DNA from: Tribonema minus
Lineage: Eukaryota; Sar; Xanthophyceae; Tribonematales; Tribonemataceae
Assembly (NCBI GenBank): GCA_017506865.1
Contig: JAFCMP010000069.1
Span: 62,001-126,000, forward strand
Length of the DNA: 64,000 nucleotides
Reading direction: 5' to 3'
The translations under genes were made by a program, and so were the position numbers. This document shows positions 1 through 20,009 of this stretch, one piece after another. The notes below the pieces were generated by a model. It did no database searches, was not told the DNA's origin, and was given only the letters and a program-made list of their open reading frames with translations. Every line of letters starts with the position of its first letter. Position 1 is the first letter of the stretch.

Positions 1-682
1 TCGTCGGAATCATTTTGACGTTCACCACTACTCAGCCCCAGCAGCTCTCAGGGGCAAGAGCCTGGCTGAAACGCACCCCAGCTTTGCTCTTGACAGCCAG
101 TCTCATTCCTCACGGTGTAATGCAGTGTTTGAGTGGCCATTGGCTCAGTAGCGCAAGTGTCTCTTTCGGTACACCTCTTCCCTCAGTGCCAGCCAGAGCC
201 AGGGCAGGATGGCATAGATGTGGCACCTCAGCTGTTGGTGTCAAGCGTGTTGGTTCCAGTGTGATATCCCTTGATGAGTTTTTGATGCATCATTGCGCTT
301 GATCAACCGTTCAGCTACGCGCGCAAGGCATGCTTGCCTTAGACTACAACCCGCTCATTCGCTACAGTGCTGCCGCCACTTCATCGCTCCTTGCCCTCTT
401 TGGGTGGGCTGAAGCCTCGCCAAGTAAAGTGGCAGCAAAGAGCTTTTCCCCGGGTGCCATCGTTTCCGTCTGAAGACCACCATCACAGGCGTATGCAACT
501 TCAGCTGCCAGGCATGCGCTCTCATTTCGTGAACTTACCTACATACTGTCCAGCAAAAGCCGAAGGTTGAATCCTGTGTGCTGTCAGCCCGAGCTTTCTC
601 TCTGCCTTCTGCACATCGAGAGGCACGTCACACGCTGAACTTGAAGTCTGGATGTCTGCACACGTGCTCATCGGCGCCACAG
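1..682. other. region with no supported exon; probably intron or 5' part of the gene ending at 1564
   Basis: Several short open frames cross this stretch, but none shows paired splice sites that join in frame to the exon at 683. It most likely holds an intron and possibly undetected exons of the same gene. Confidence 0.35.
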
Positions 683-1564
683 GTGTGCGCTCTTGATCTG
701 GAAAGGGCCAACATGGTGTTGCGCAAGCTGCCTGCAGCAGCTGACGCCTCCGTCATCATGGACCTGGCTCTGCGCATACCGTTGAAACACAAGTGAGCGT
801 GCTCCCAAGTCGTGCTACAGTACATGCACACTTTGGGGCAATGTTACAAAACGGTGGTTGTTGCAACTCAAGCGCTTGCATCTCTGGGCAGACGCTGCAT
901 CGATTTGCAACTTGAAGGCCACGCCAGCGCTGCTGCGTGCTTGCCACAGAGTTCCTTGAAGAGCAAAGTGCGTGCTTTTCATTGGACCATTGGACATGCT
1001 ACTGCTTGCTGGATGAAAAAAATTTGGCATAGCGCTAAATGCGACAAATCTTGCCAGCTGTACACAGCATGAAATGGTGGCAGGTGTTGAAGTCAGGTAC
1101 TTGTTGGGCCAGGCATTGGGTGCCGGACACACAGCGACTCTGTGCTGTTTGAATGACGTCATGGTTCGCTGTTGTCGCCTTTGGATGGCGTCATGCTTCG
1201 CTGTTGTCGTCTACTTGTATGTCCATGACACGACTCCTATTTTTCGCGTTGTACTCGTCCAACAGCGCAACCTTGATGTGCACAAAAGTGTTGCACTCGT
1301 GCGTTGGGACATGCAGCACTTCATAGATAGCCATGGTCTGATGCCGCCAAAATTCCATTGGCTGGCGCAGACGATGGCATTTTGATGCGCAGCGTTGTTA
1401 TTCATACACACCAAGGTATGTACCACGTGAGTATACAGTTTCGCGTGCGCTGACGTCAGCTTTCGCACCCGCGTCTGCTCGCTCGCAGGCACATTGAGAA
1501 GCGCGTTGCCAAGTTCTACGAGCAGTTGAACGCGCCGGCCGCCGCTACGACGACGGCACGGTAA
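683..1564 (+). CDS. 3' end of an unrecognised gene (last two exons)
   Basis: Two exons join in frame. Exon 683-792 follows a CCACAG acceptor and ends at a GTGAGC donor with two bases left over; exon 1489-1564 follows CTCGCAG, completes that codon and ends at TAA (1562-1564). Together they encode about 60 C-terminal residues, including LERANMVLRKLP, ASVIMDLALRIPLKHK and HIEKRVAKFYEQLN. The segment reads as mostly helical and ends in a short Ala/Thr tail. I do not recognise the family and assign no function. A TGTAA lies about 205 bases after the stop. The gene converges on the ornithine aminotransferase gene. Upstream exons in 1-682 or off the window are expected but I could not place them. 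Confidence 0.6.
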
Positions 1565-2657
1565 AGCAACGCCGCCGCTAATGCGCGCGCAGGCTAGATC
1601 GCACAGCACGGCATCCTCAGTGCTCAACCCGCCTCGTTGTCCATGCCGCCATTTACGTCGCCTCCGTCGTCAGCACACACGTTGGATTTGTGTCAATGAG
1701 ATTGTGATCCCAGTTTCTTGGGGTGTTGGGTGGCTGCTTTGCTCTCTCAGATTTGATCATGTGCTTGTCGCATGTAATGACACAACAGGCAGAATAGCAG
1801 GGTAGTGCGAGCGCGCATCGGTGATGGCAGCTTGCCCACGCGCCAGCATTGCCTGTACAAATCCATGCAGGCATCTGGGGCAGCACATGATATGTTCCAG
1901 GTCGATTTATAGCATGATCAAGACAGCCTGACGCCCCACTGCTGTGAGTGCTTCAGCAGACAACACAAGCTACACATTGGGTGTACGACATGCAGACCAT
2001 GCAATGCGGGTGTTCGTGTAGAGCCTACAAAACCCACATGCGGGCAATTTCTGCTGGGCATATCGCATGCTTCACTTCGTACTGTGAGCTTGTGCTCTCA
2101 AACAGGCGCCGCAGGGTTGCTCTGCAGCGCATGCTAGCAGCCCTTGCATGCAGCTACAGTGCCTCAACATACCCAGGCAAATCAGACACTGACACTGTGG
2201 ACACCCCAGCATTGTGCGTGTGTGATGCGTACACGCCTTCAAGTCAGCACAGACACCGCAGCACAAAGCGTGAAAGCGCGGACCTACGCTGAAATGCAGG
2301 AGAGGTCTGATTGTGCATCATTTTAGTGCGTAGCGTGTGTAGTCGCGTTGCGAGGACAGTGCGTGCGCAAGGCCGCAGCAGGCTATGTACACGGGCATCA
2401 CCGAAAAACTCCGCCGAGCAAAGGCGCGCTCTGCTTACACACTTATATACAAGGTATGTCAACCAGGCCAAGTGCGCAGCACGTTGCTGTGCAACTGTAC
2501 GTTTGATCAGTACTCCAGGGGGGTTGCGGCATGGGCTCCCTGCCTTGCCATTGGTCAGCGTCCGGCAGCTGTGGCACAGCACAGCAAGTGTGCAAATACA
2601 GGGGCCTTGCAGGTGCTGCTGTTCCTGTGTCGGCCACCGGCCGTCACTTGCACTCGG
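1565..2657. other. convergent intergenic region with two candidate poly(A) signals
   Basis: This lies between the stop of the plus-strand gene (1564) and the stop of the minus-strand ornithine aminotransferase (2658). It holds a plus-strand TGTAA near 1770 and a minus-strand TGTAA near 2435-2439, each about 200-220 bases past the relevant stop. That spacing is what is expected of green-algal poly(A) signals. No further gene is visible. Confidence 0.5.
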
Positions 2658-12658
<10,001 letters not shown>

Positions 12659-12860
12659 GTTTTGACTGATGCACACACACACCGATCGACACAGCGACGA
12701 GTTAAGCAGCGCGGGCGAATCCTTTACTCCTGCTGGCTTCCGCTACTTCGCGAGATTCAGGCCAGCAGGGGCGGTCAGTCCAAGCTCTCTCACTCGTCCA
12801 AAGACCTTGAACTTCAAGTTGAACCTGTGCGGAAGAAGCTGTGGCTTTAGTTCTGTAAGC
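12659..12860. promoter_or_regulatory. short divergent promoter region, OAT and Cys/His gene copy 1
   Basis: Only about 200 bases separate the OAT start codon (minus, 12658) from the first ATG of Cys/His copy 1 (plus, 12861). Both promoters or 5' UTRs must lie here or overlap the genes. I see no clear TATA box. The other Cys/His copies have a different upstream sequence, so this flank looks like the original left edge of the array. Confidence 0.45.
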
Positions 12861-14480
12861 ATGGTGGACAGACTTGAAAACTCATCAGATAAGGAGTCGA
12901 GGCCGCTACAGGGCTGCCACACCTCCACGGCGTGTAGTCATGAGACAGCAGCTGAGGATTTGCGGTGCGAACAGCCTCTGCTGCAACACTTGTGCTCTGC
13001 GCTGGAAGACAACCGGCAGCTGCGTGTCATGATGCAGCAACTCAAAGATGACCAACGTGTCGCAGTCGAGAAGCAGCACCGAAGGTCGCGAGAGCTGGAG
13101 GAGGAAACAGGCAGCAGCGGGTAGTGATCGAGAAACAGCGACGCGCATTGCAGGCTAAGCAGCAGCGGTGGTGGTGGCAGCATCTTGTCGCCAGCGATCA
13201 GCATTCCTCGCAGCAGCAAGCTATGACGATGGAAGCGGAACCGCACCAGCTCGATGGAGTGCAAACGGTGCACAGGTCGGAAGTCAACTTTATCTGGAGG
13301 GGGCATTGCAGGTGCCAGCCAATCCTCCTGTGCGTCATTGGCGGAGGACCAAGAGTCGCAGCCGCAAACAAAATCTGGCAGCTGCGGTAGCGGCGGTAGC
13401 GGCGACAATGCGCATGCAGCGGCTGTCGACGAAGGGGCCCATGAGGCGTCGACTGCCCATGCCGCTGGCGGCAACGATGTCTGCAGCGGCGATGAGTGCA
13501 GCATTCAATCGCTGGAGGTCAACGCCGGCATTGACAGGGTCAGCCAAGGGCTGGTCGGAGGCAGCTGCGATGAAGGCGAGCTGAATATTGCCACAGGCGG
13601 TGCCCACAGCAACGGCATGGACTCCTTCAACAGCGCCTTCATCTGCCGTGACTCTGGGGACCATGTTGAAGGGACATGTGACGAGAGTTCGGAGGCAGAT
13701 GCCGGCAGCGACGCCAGCAGCGATGCCTGGGACCCTGACGACAATAAAAACTGCAAGCCGGCAAGGAAGAGCGCACGCATCGCCAGTCTTGCAAGTGGCA
13801 CCGCTCGGCGGTGTGCAGCAACTGCATCTGGTGCGGCGCGATCGCGGCCTTCCAGGGCTGGAGATGCAGCTGGTGCAGCGAGGGCAAGCAGCACAGGGAG
13901 TGCCAAGCGCCCGCGTACAAAGCAGCAGCAGCAGCCGAGATTGTGCCAACATGGCAGGCGCCGTGACCGCTGCAAGGACTGTGGCGGTGCGGGGATGTGC
14001 CAGCACGGCAGGCGCCGTGACCGCTGCAAGGAGTGTGGTGGTACAGGGATATGCAAGCATGGCAGAATGCTTAACACCTGCAAAGAGTGTGGAGGCGCAG
14101 GGATTTGCCAGCACGGCAGGAGGCATTACACCTGCAAGGACTGTGGTGGACCGGGTATATGTGAGCATGGCAGGCGACGCAATCAATGCAAGGACTGCGG
14201 TGGATCGGGCATGTGCGAGCACAATCGACAGCGCTATTTTTGTAAGGAGAAGGCAGTGGGGCGAGGTTTGTGCATCGGTAATTGGTGCATGTGCATTCTC
14301 AACGTACTTGATCGCAACTCGTGCAGACACAATGGTCAGGCACAGCAACACCGCAATGGCGGCGTGCGTGAATGGCCCCTTCCGGACGCAGAACTGAGAG
14401 CGCTGTGCAACTGTCTTTTAACTGCCGCGTGTGGTGGTGGTGGTGTCCAGGCTCGACTGTCTAAACATCACCCGTTGTAA
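12861..14480 (+). pseudogene. Cys/His-repeat protein gene, copy 1 (frame-broken and 3'-fused)
   Basis: Start ATG 12861 (MVDRLENSSD) lies in an AGCATGGTGGACA context shared with copy 3. In order: coiled coil (LQHLCSALEDNRQL and on), a Trp-rich WWWQHLVA, a long polar linker with CSGDECSIQSLEV, an acidic Ser/Asp run, a basic KPARKSARI and KRPRTK stretch, then five full 18-residue repeats of the form CxHGRxRxxCKxCGGxGx and one partial. The frame breaks near 13105, where GAAAACAGG of copies 3 and 4 is GAAACAGG. A deletion of about 17 bases near 13290 restores it. Near 14252 the last repeat runs into sequence homologous to the 5' flank of the next unit, giving a chimeric tail to a TGA at 14480. Function unknown; zinc binding and a nuclear site are inferred. 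It could still be expressed if the first lesion is an assembly error. Confidence 0.6.
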
Positions 14481-14740
14481 AGCAACAGTAAAACATGCAC
14501 GAGGTTTGTTTGTGCTGTCTGCGAAGACACGGTTGTCGGAAGCACGTTGCAAGACAAGTAATGGCTTTGCGTCTTGCGTGCCGTAGCCCTCCTATCACAC
14601 ACACACGGCACACACACACCGATTGATGCGACCATCCTCTGACGGTAACCGCGCTGCTGGCGGCAGGTTTGCCGTTCAAGAACGCCAGGAGGTGACGTGC
14701 CTGCCTCTTGAAGTTTTTACCTTGCAGAACATCTGCTAGC

Positions 14741-16239
14741 ATGGTAGACACAGGCGAAAGCTCATTGCATGAGAATTTGGGGTCGCTACAGGGCTGCCAT
14801 GCCTCCACGCTGTGTGACCATGAGGCAGCTGAGGATCTGCGGTGCGAACAGCCCCAGCTGCAGCACTTGTGCTCGGTGCTGGAAGAGAACAGGCAGCTGC
14901 GTATCACGATCCAGCATCTCAAAGATGACCACCGTGTCACGGTCGAGGAGCAGCACCGAAGGTTGCGAGAGCTGGAGGAAGAAACAGGCAGCAGAGGGTA
15001 ATCATCGACAATCAGCGACGCTCGCTGCAGGCTGAGCAGCAGTGGTGGTGGCAGCACCTTGTCGCTAGAGATCAGCATTCCTCGCAGCAGCAAGCTACGA
15101 CGATGGAAGCAGAACCCCAACAGCTCGATGTGATGCAAACGATGCACAGACCGGAAAGCAACACGCAGCAGAGGACGGGCATACCTGCGGGCCGCGTTGC
15201 AGGTGCCAGCCAGTCCCCATGTGCGTCATGGGCGGAGGAGCAAGAGCCGCAGCCGCCGATTAATCCTGGCGGCGGCGGTGGCGGCAGCGATGCGCATGCA
15301 GGGGCAGTCGACGAAGGGGCCCTTGAGGCGTCAACCGCTCATGCCGCTGGCGGAGACGATATTTGCAGCGGCGACGAGTGCAGCATTCAATCGCTGGAGG
15401 TCGGCGCCGGCAGCGACAGGGTCAGCCAACGGCTACTCGACAACAGCTGCGATGTAGGCGAGCTTAATGTTGCCGCAGGCGGCACCCACAGTGGCGGCAT
15501 GGACTCCTCCAACAGCGCCTTCATCTGCCGTGAGTCCGGAGAGCATGTTCATGGCAGATGTGACGAGAGTTCGGAGGCAGACAGCAGCAGCGACGCAAGC
15601 AGCGATGCCTGGGACCCTGACGACAATAAAAACTGCAGGCCGTCAAGGAAGAGGCCATGCATCACTAAACCCGCAAAGGGCACCGCTCGGCGGTGTGCAG
15701 CAACTGCTTCTGGTGCGGCGCGATCGCGGCCTTCCAGGGCTGGAGATGCAGCTGGTGCAGCTAGGGCAAGCAGCACAGGGAGTGCCAAGTGCCCGCATAC
15801 AAAGCGGCAGCGCAATCTGTGCCAGCATGGCAGGCAACGTTACACCTGCAAGAACTGTGGTGGTGCGGGGATATGCCAGCATGGCAGGCAACGACACTGC
15901 TGCAAGGACTGCGGTGGATCCGGGTTATGTGAGCACGGCAGGCAAAGCAGCCGCTGCAAGGAGTGTTGCGGTACAGGAATATGCGAGCACAACCGACAGC
16001 GCTATTTTTGTCAGGAGTGTGGCGGTGCGGGGATATGCGAGCACGGCAGGCAGCGTCGCTACTGCCAGGACTGTGGCGGTGCGGGGCTGTGTGAGCACGG
16101 CAGGCGCCGCAGCCGCTGCAAGGACTGCGGCGGATCAGGCTTATGCGAGCATTACCGACAGCGCTATTCTTGTAAGGAGTAAGGCGGCGCAGGCATATGT
16201 AAGCACGGCAGGCAACGTCGCTACTGCAAAGACTGCTAG
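14741..16239 (+). pseudogene. Cys/His-repeat protein gene, copy 2 (frame-broken, premature stop)
   Basis: ATG 14741 (MVDTGESSLHE) sits in the same context as copies 1 and 3. The coiled coil (CEQPQLQHLCSVLEENRQL) is followed by the A4-to-A3 loss also seen in copy 1 (near 14984), which shifts the frame. The correct frame resumes as a long open frame from 15103. It has the linker (CSGDECSIQSLEV), an acidic stretch, a basic stretch and seven Cys/His repeats such as CEHGRQRRYCQDCGGAGL. A TAA at 16180-16182 stands where the other copies have Cys; one more repeat follows to the ancestral TAG at 16237-16239. The shared A-loss suggests copies 1 and 2 are closest relatives, or a recurrent homopolymer error. 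Function unknown. Confidence 0.65.
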
Positions 16240-16639
16240 CAGCACAATGATACATGAGGACACTCTTGCAATTACTCTGTTACTCCTGTACATTCCGCAT
16301 TGGATCGTTGCTCGTTGCAGGCTCTGCATGCCTTGTTCTCTCATCTGTCGTCACGATGACAGCAGGCCAAGCGCCGGCGGGCAAGCACCAGAATCTATGC
16401 ACCCGTTCAAGTTGACATGGTGTACCGCGTCACATTTGCATATCATGTGTTGTATCATGTCATGTTTGCATCATTGTGTGGTGCGGACCATCTGAGCCAA
16501 GGGGCTGCTGCCTCAAGAGGGCCTCATTTTGTGCCAAGCATATGCACAAAGGCTGTGTGAAACCTACACACACAGACACATCACATTATTGATGCAGCGC
16601 TTCACCTGCTCACAAAAGTGACACCAAAGTTCAAACTCA

Positions 16640-17770
16640 GCCTCAAACAAGCATCGGCGCAGCAAGCTTCCCCCTCAGTCGTGCCGCGTACTTGATCACA
16701 ACAACATTTTCTCCTCTCAAGTACCTCGAATAACAAGAGGCTTGTGGAATACATGAGCTAGTGGCAACTTTGTCCTTGCTTTGCGAATCAAGAGAACAAG
16801 CCGCACATTTGAAGCATGATGCATCACATACGCAGACGAGCTGCAACAACACATGTTATGTGAATTTCTAGGCGCAAGGGTCTTGCAGCAATTGCATTAA
16901 GTGACACACAGCTCTCAGTAATGCTTTGTTTTGTGCAAGTGCCTTTTGCGGCATGGGTTTATGTATGACAAGTATCTCAATGCACATGTGCATTCAAGTT
17001 CACGTTTTTTTCTTAACGACATTGCCAAATAGCATCTCCTCTCCGTCCACTACAATTTGAACATCCCTGTCTATCTGCCTGTCTATCTGTCCGCTGCTTT
17101 AAATTCCGTCATGTGTGTCGTCATACGCTCAAGGCACACAATAGGTAAATAAGGCAACCGCGAGAGAGTGTATGCGACGTGTACTTGATCACGACACCAT
17201 CCCTACAACTTCAACAGCATGGCGGCCTCCAGCCTCCTGCGCCCCCCCCTCTACGCTCCCCAGCAGCGCATCGCAGCACGCGGCAAACTATGTAGTACGC
17301 GCAGCACGTGCCCAGTGAGAATTTGGTTGTACAGTGCAATCTGCTGGGGCCTGGACCGCCCTATGGAGCGCTGCTGCTGCCCGTATGCTGAGCACTGCCA
17401 CCATTGAAAAACACTGCTTATGTAGTAGTATCAGCTGCAGTTGGGACGCGTCAATGCATGACTGTCACAGCACTTTGCACAGCGCGCTAGCTGCCATTGC
17501 AGTGCGCACAAGGTTGTCGAGCGCCTTCGCAGCGATGGCGCGCGTCTTGAGCGCTGCAACAGCACCTAAGGGGGAGTGCGAGCAGGGGACATCCTACGGA
17601 TGGTGCACGCGTGGAATGCCTCGTTGCCAATGGCGAAGCATGTAAACCTGTGAGAGACCTAGGTGGGGGCGGTGCGAGTGAGATGTGCCACTGGCATGCA
17701 TGCTGAAGATGTGCGTTGAGGCATTGGACTGCAGCAGCAGGTTGACCATGTATGGGCGTTTTCAAGCCAG
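16640..17770 (-). pseudogene. decayed antisense copy of the last exon of the FUSED/STK36 gene (copy 1)
   Basis: On the minus strand the end reads KYAARLRGKLAAPMLV, nearly the C terminus of the real kinase gene (KYAARLRGKLAAPALV). Further homology runs through 17185-17640 with many frameshifts and stops, then into the kinase gene's last intron (GCCACTGGCATGCATGCTG against GCCACCGGCATGTGTGCTG). The 3' flank between it and Cys/His copy 2 matches the flank between copy 4 and the real kinase gene. It is interrupted by a 481-base insertion. Clearly a broken duplicate. Confidence 0.85.
16688..17192. mobile_element. 481-base insertion with 12-base target-site duplication
   Basis: The direct repeat GTACTTGATCAC lies at 16688-16699 and 17181-17192 and brackets sequence absent from the other copies of this exon, so this is an insertion with a target duplication. 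Part of it (near 16800-16935: GACGAGCTGCAACAACACAT, then CTTGCAGCA and GACACACAGCTCTCAG) recurs near 20735-20860, so it belongs to a dispersed family. No coding sequence or terminal inverted repeat is evident; a SINE-like or non-autonomous element is possible. Confidence 0.65.
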
Positions 17771-18444
17771 GCAGGTGATGTGACATGGTGGTTTAAAACG
17801 AATGTTGCCTGCGCGCTATGAGGCGTGACAAGTGTGTACAGCGATGCAGCTCATAGGCACGGGCATAGGGAAGGTTGCGGTGCCACTCACAGCGCCGCAA
17901 GGGCGCGTTTTGCAATCCTGCAGGGCAGCAGGGGTGCTGCTGGCGCATCAAACTCGACTACACATTGCACTGGTGCAGTGCTCAGTCAGAAGGAAAGTGA
18001 CAACAAGGGCAGAGGGCGAGTGTTGCGCTTGTCGCAGGCCGTGCAGACTGACAAGGGCAGAGGACGACTTTTGTGCATCGTGGACATTCGCATGCGATGT
18101 CTCAAGAAGTTGATCGCAAGCCGTGCAGACACAGACATCAGGCACAGCAACACTTCAATGGCGTCGCCCATCGTACGACCCTTCAGGACGACGCGTGTTT
18201 GAGAGCCGTGCCATTCACGTTTCTGCCGCGTGTATGGTGGTGTGGTCCTTGCTCGACACAGTGTTGGTATCAAACATTTCTGACTGGCGAAGGCGCGCTG
18301 CAAGCCAAGTCATGGCGCCGCGCTGTAGCCCTCCTCCGGTCATCACACACACCCAACTTTGCTCGTTGGCCATCTGGCGAGGTCGAGGTCGCGGTGACGC
18401 GCCTGCCCTTGTTCGCTGCGTTTATAAAAAAAGTAATCGGCAGC

Positions 18445-19864
18445 ATGGTGGACACACGCGAAAGCTCATTATCTGAGAAGCCGATGCCGCTACAAGGCTG
18501 GCATACCTCCACGGCGCCTCGCCATGAGGCAGCAGCTGCGGATTTGCGGTGCGAACAGCCTCAGCTGCAGCACTTGTGCTCTGCGCTGGAAGAGAATCGG
18601 CAGTTGCCTATCACGATCCAGCAACTCAGAGATGACCACCGTGTCACGGTCGAGGTGCAGCACCGAAGGTTGCGAGAAGTGGAGGAGGAAAACAGGCAGC
18701 AGAGAGTAATTGTCGAGAATCAGCGACGCGCATTGCAGGCTGAGCAGCGGCAGTGGTGGTGGCAGCATCTTGTCGCTAGAGAGCAGCATGATGATTCCTC
18801 GCAGCAGCAAGCTGCGATGGCGACAATGGAAGCGGAACCACAACAGCTCGATAAAGCGCACACGGTGCACGGACCGGAAGTCAACTCGCAGCATAGGACG
18901 GGCATACCTGAAGGGGGCATTGCAGGTGCCGGCCAGTCCACATGTGCGTCATTGGCGGACGGCCAAGAGGAGCAGCCGCCCACAAAACCTGGCAGCGGCG
19001 GTGGCGGCGGCAATGCGCATGCAGCTGCTGTCAACAAAGGGGCCATTGAGGCGTCGACTGCCCATGTTGCTGGCGGCAATGGTGTCTGCAGCGGCGATGA
19101 ATGCAGCATTCAGTCGCTGGAGGTCGACGCCGGCATTGGCAGCGTCAGCCAAGGGTCGGTCGGAGACAGCTGCGATGGAAGTGGGCTGAACACTGCCACA
19201 GGCGCTGCCCACAGCGACGGTTTGAACTCCTCCAACAGTGCCTTTATCTGCCGGGACTCTGGGGAGCATATTGAAGGCACATGCGACGAGAGTTCGGAGG
19301 CCGATGCCGGCAGCGACGCAAGCAGCGATGCCTGGGAACCTGACGACAATCACAACGGCAAGCCGGCAAGGAAGAGCGCACGCGTCACCAGTCTTTCAAA
19401 TGACACTGCTCGGCGGTGTGCAGTAACTGCTTCTGGTGCGGCGCGATCGCGGCCTTCCAGGGCTGGAGGTGCAGCTGGTGCTGCAGCTGGGGCAAGCAGC
19501 AAAGGGAGTGCCAAGCGCCCGCATGCAAAGCAGCAGCGCAATCTGTGCCAGCATGGCACGCAACGTTACACCTGCAACGACTGCGGTGGTGCAGGAATGT
19601 GCCAGCATGGCAGGCAGCACAGCCGCTGCAAGGACTGTGGTGGTACGGGGATATGCGAGCACGGCAGGCACCGTTACATCTGCAAACTTTAAGGACTGTG
19701 GCGGTGCGGGGATATGTGAACACGGCAGGCGACGCTATCAATGCAAGGACTGCGGTGGATCGGGCATATGCGAACACAGCCGGCAGCGCTACTTCTGTAA
19801 GGAGTGTGGCGGCGCAGGCATGTGTAAGCATGGCCGGCAACGTCGCTACTGCAAAGACTGCTAA
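18445..19864 (+). pseudogene. Cys/His-repeat protein gene, copy 3 (best-preserved 5' half, 7-base insertion near 3' end)
   Basis: ATG 18445 (MVDTRESSLSEKP) begins the conserved region; the open frame extends upstream to 18073 through a segment that is also conserved before copies 2 and 4. The coiled coil is intact in frame here: EENRQLPITIQQLRDDHR, then EEENRQQRVIVENQRRALQ and WWWQHLVA. Linker, acidic and basic stretches follow, then three repeats. At about 19687-19693 seven extra bases (ACTTTAA) turn CKDC into CKL-stop at 19692. After the insertion the next frame continues with the remaining repeats (CEHGRRRYQCKDCGGSGI and others) to the ancestral TAA at 19862-19864. Without the insertion this copy would encode about 470 residues with six repeats. 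Function unknown. Confidence 0.65.
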
Positions 19865-20009
19865 CAGCACAGCGGTACGTGGGACACTCGTCATCATGCT
19901 CTCAACCTGTCACTTCAAGTTCTGAACGTGCCGCAATATAATGTTGCTTGTTGCAGACTCTGCCTGCCTTTCTTTCTTTTTCTCACCTGTCACATCGCCT
20001 GCATTTGCT

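Noticed and set aside
13335..14351. 338-codon minus-strand open frame over Cys/His copy 1, with similar ones over copies 2-4
   Set aside because: It is the complement of the periodic Cys/His repeat, so its own repetition is inherited. The plus-strand Cys/His spacing is what is conserved between copies.
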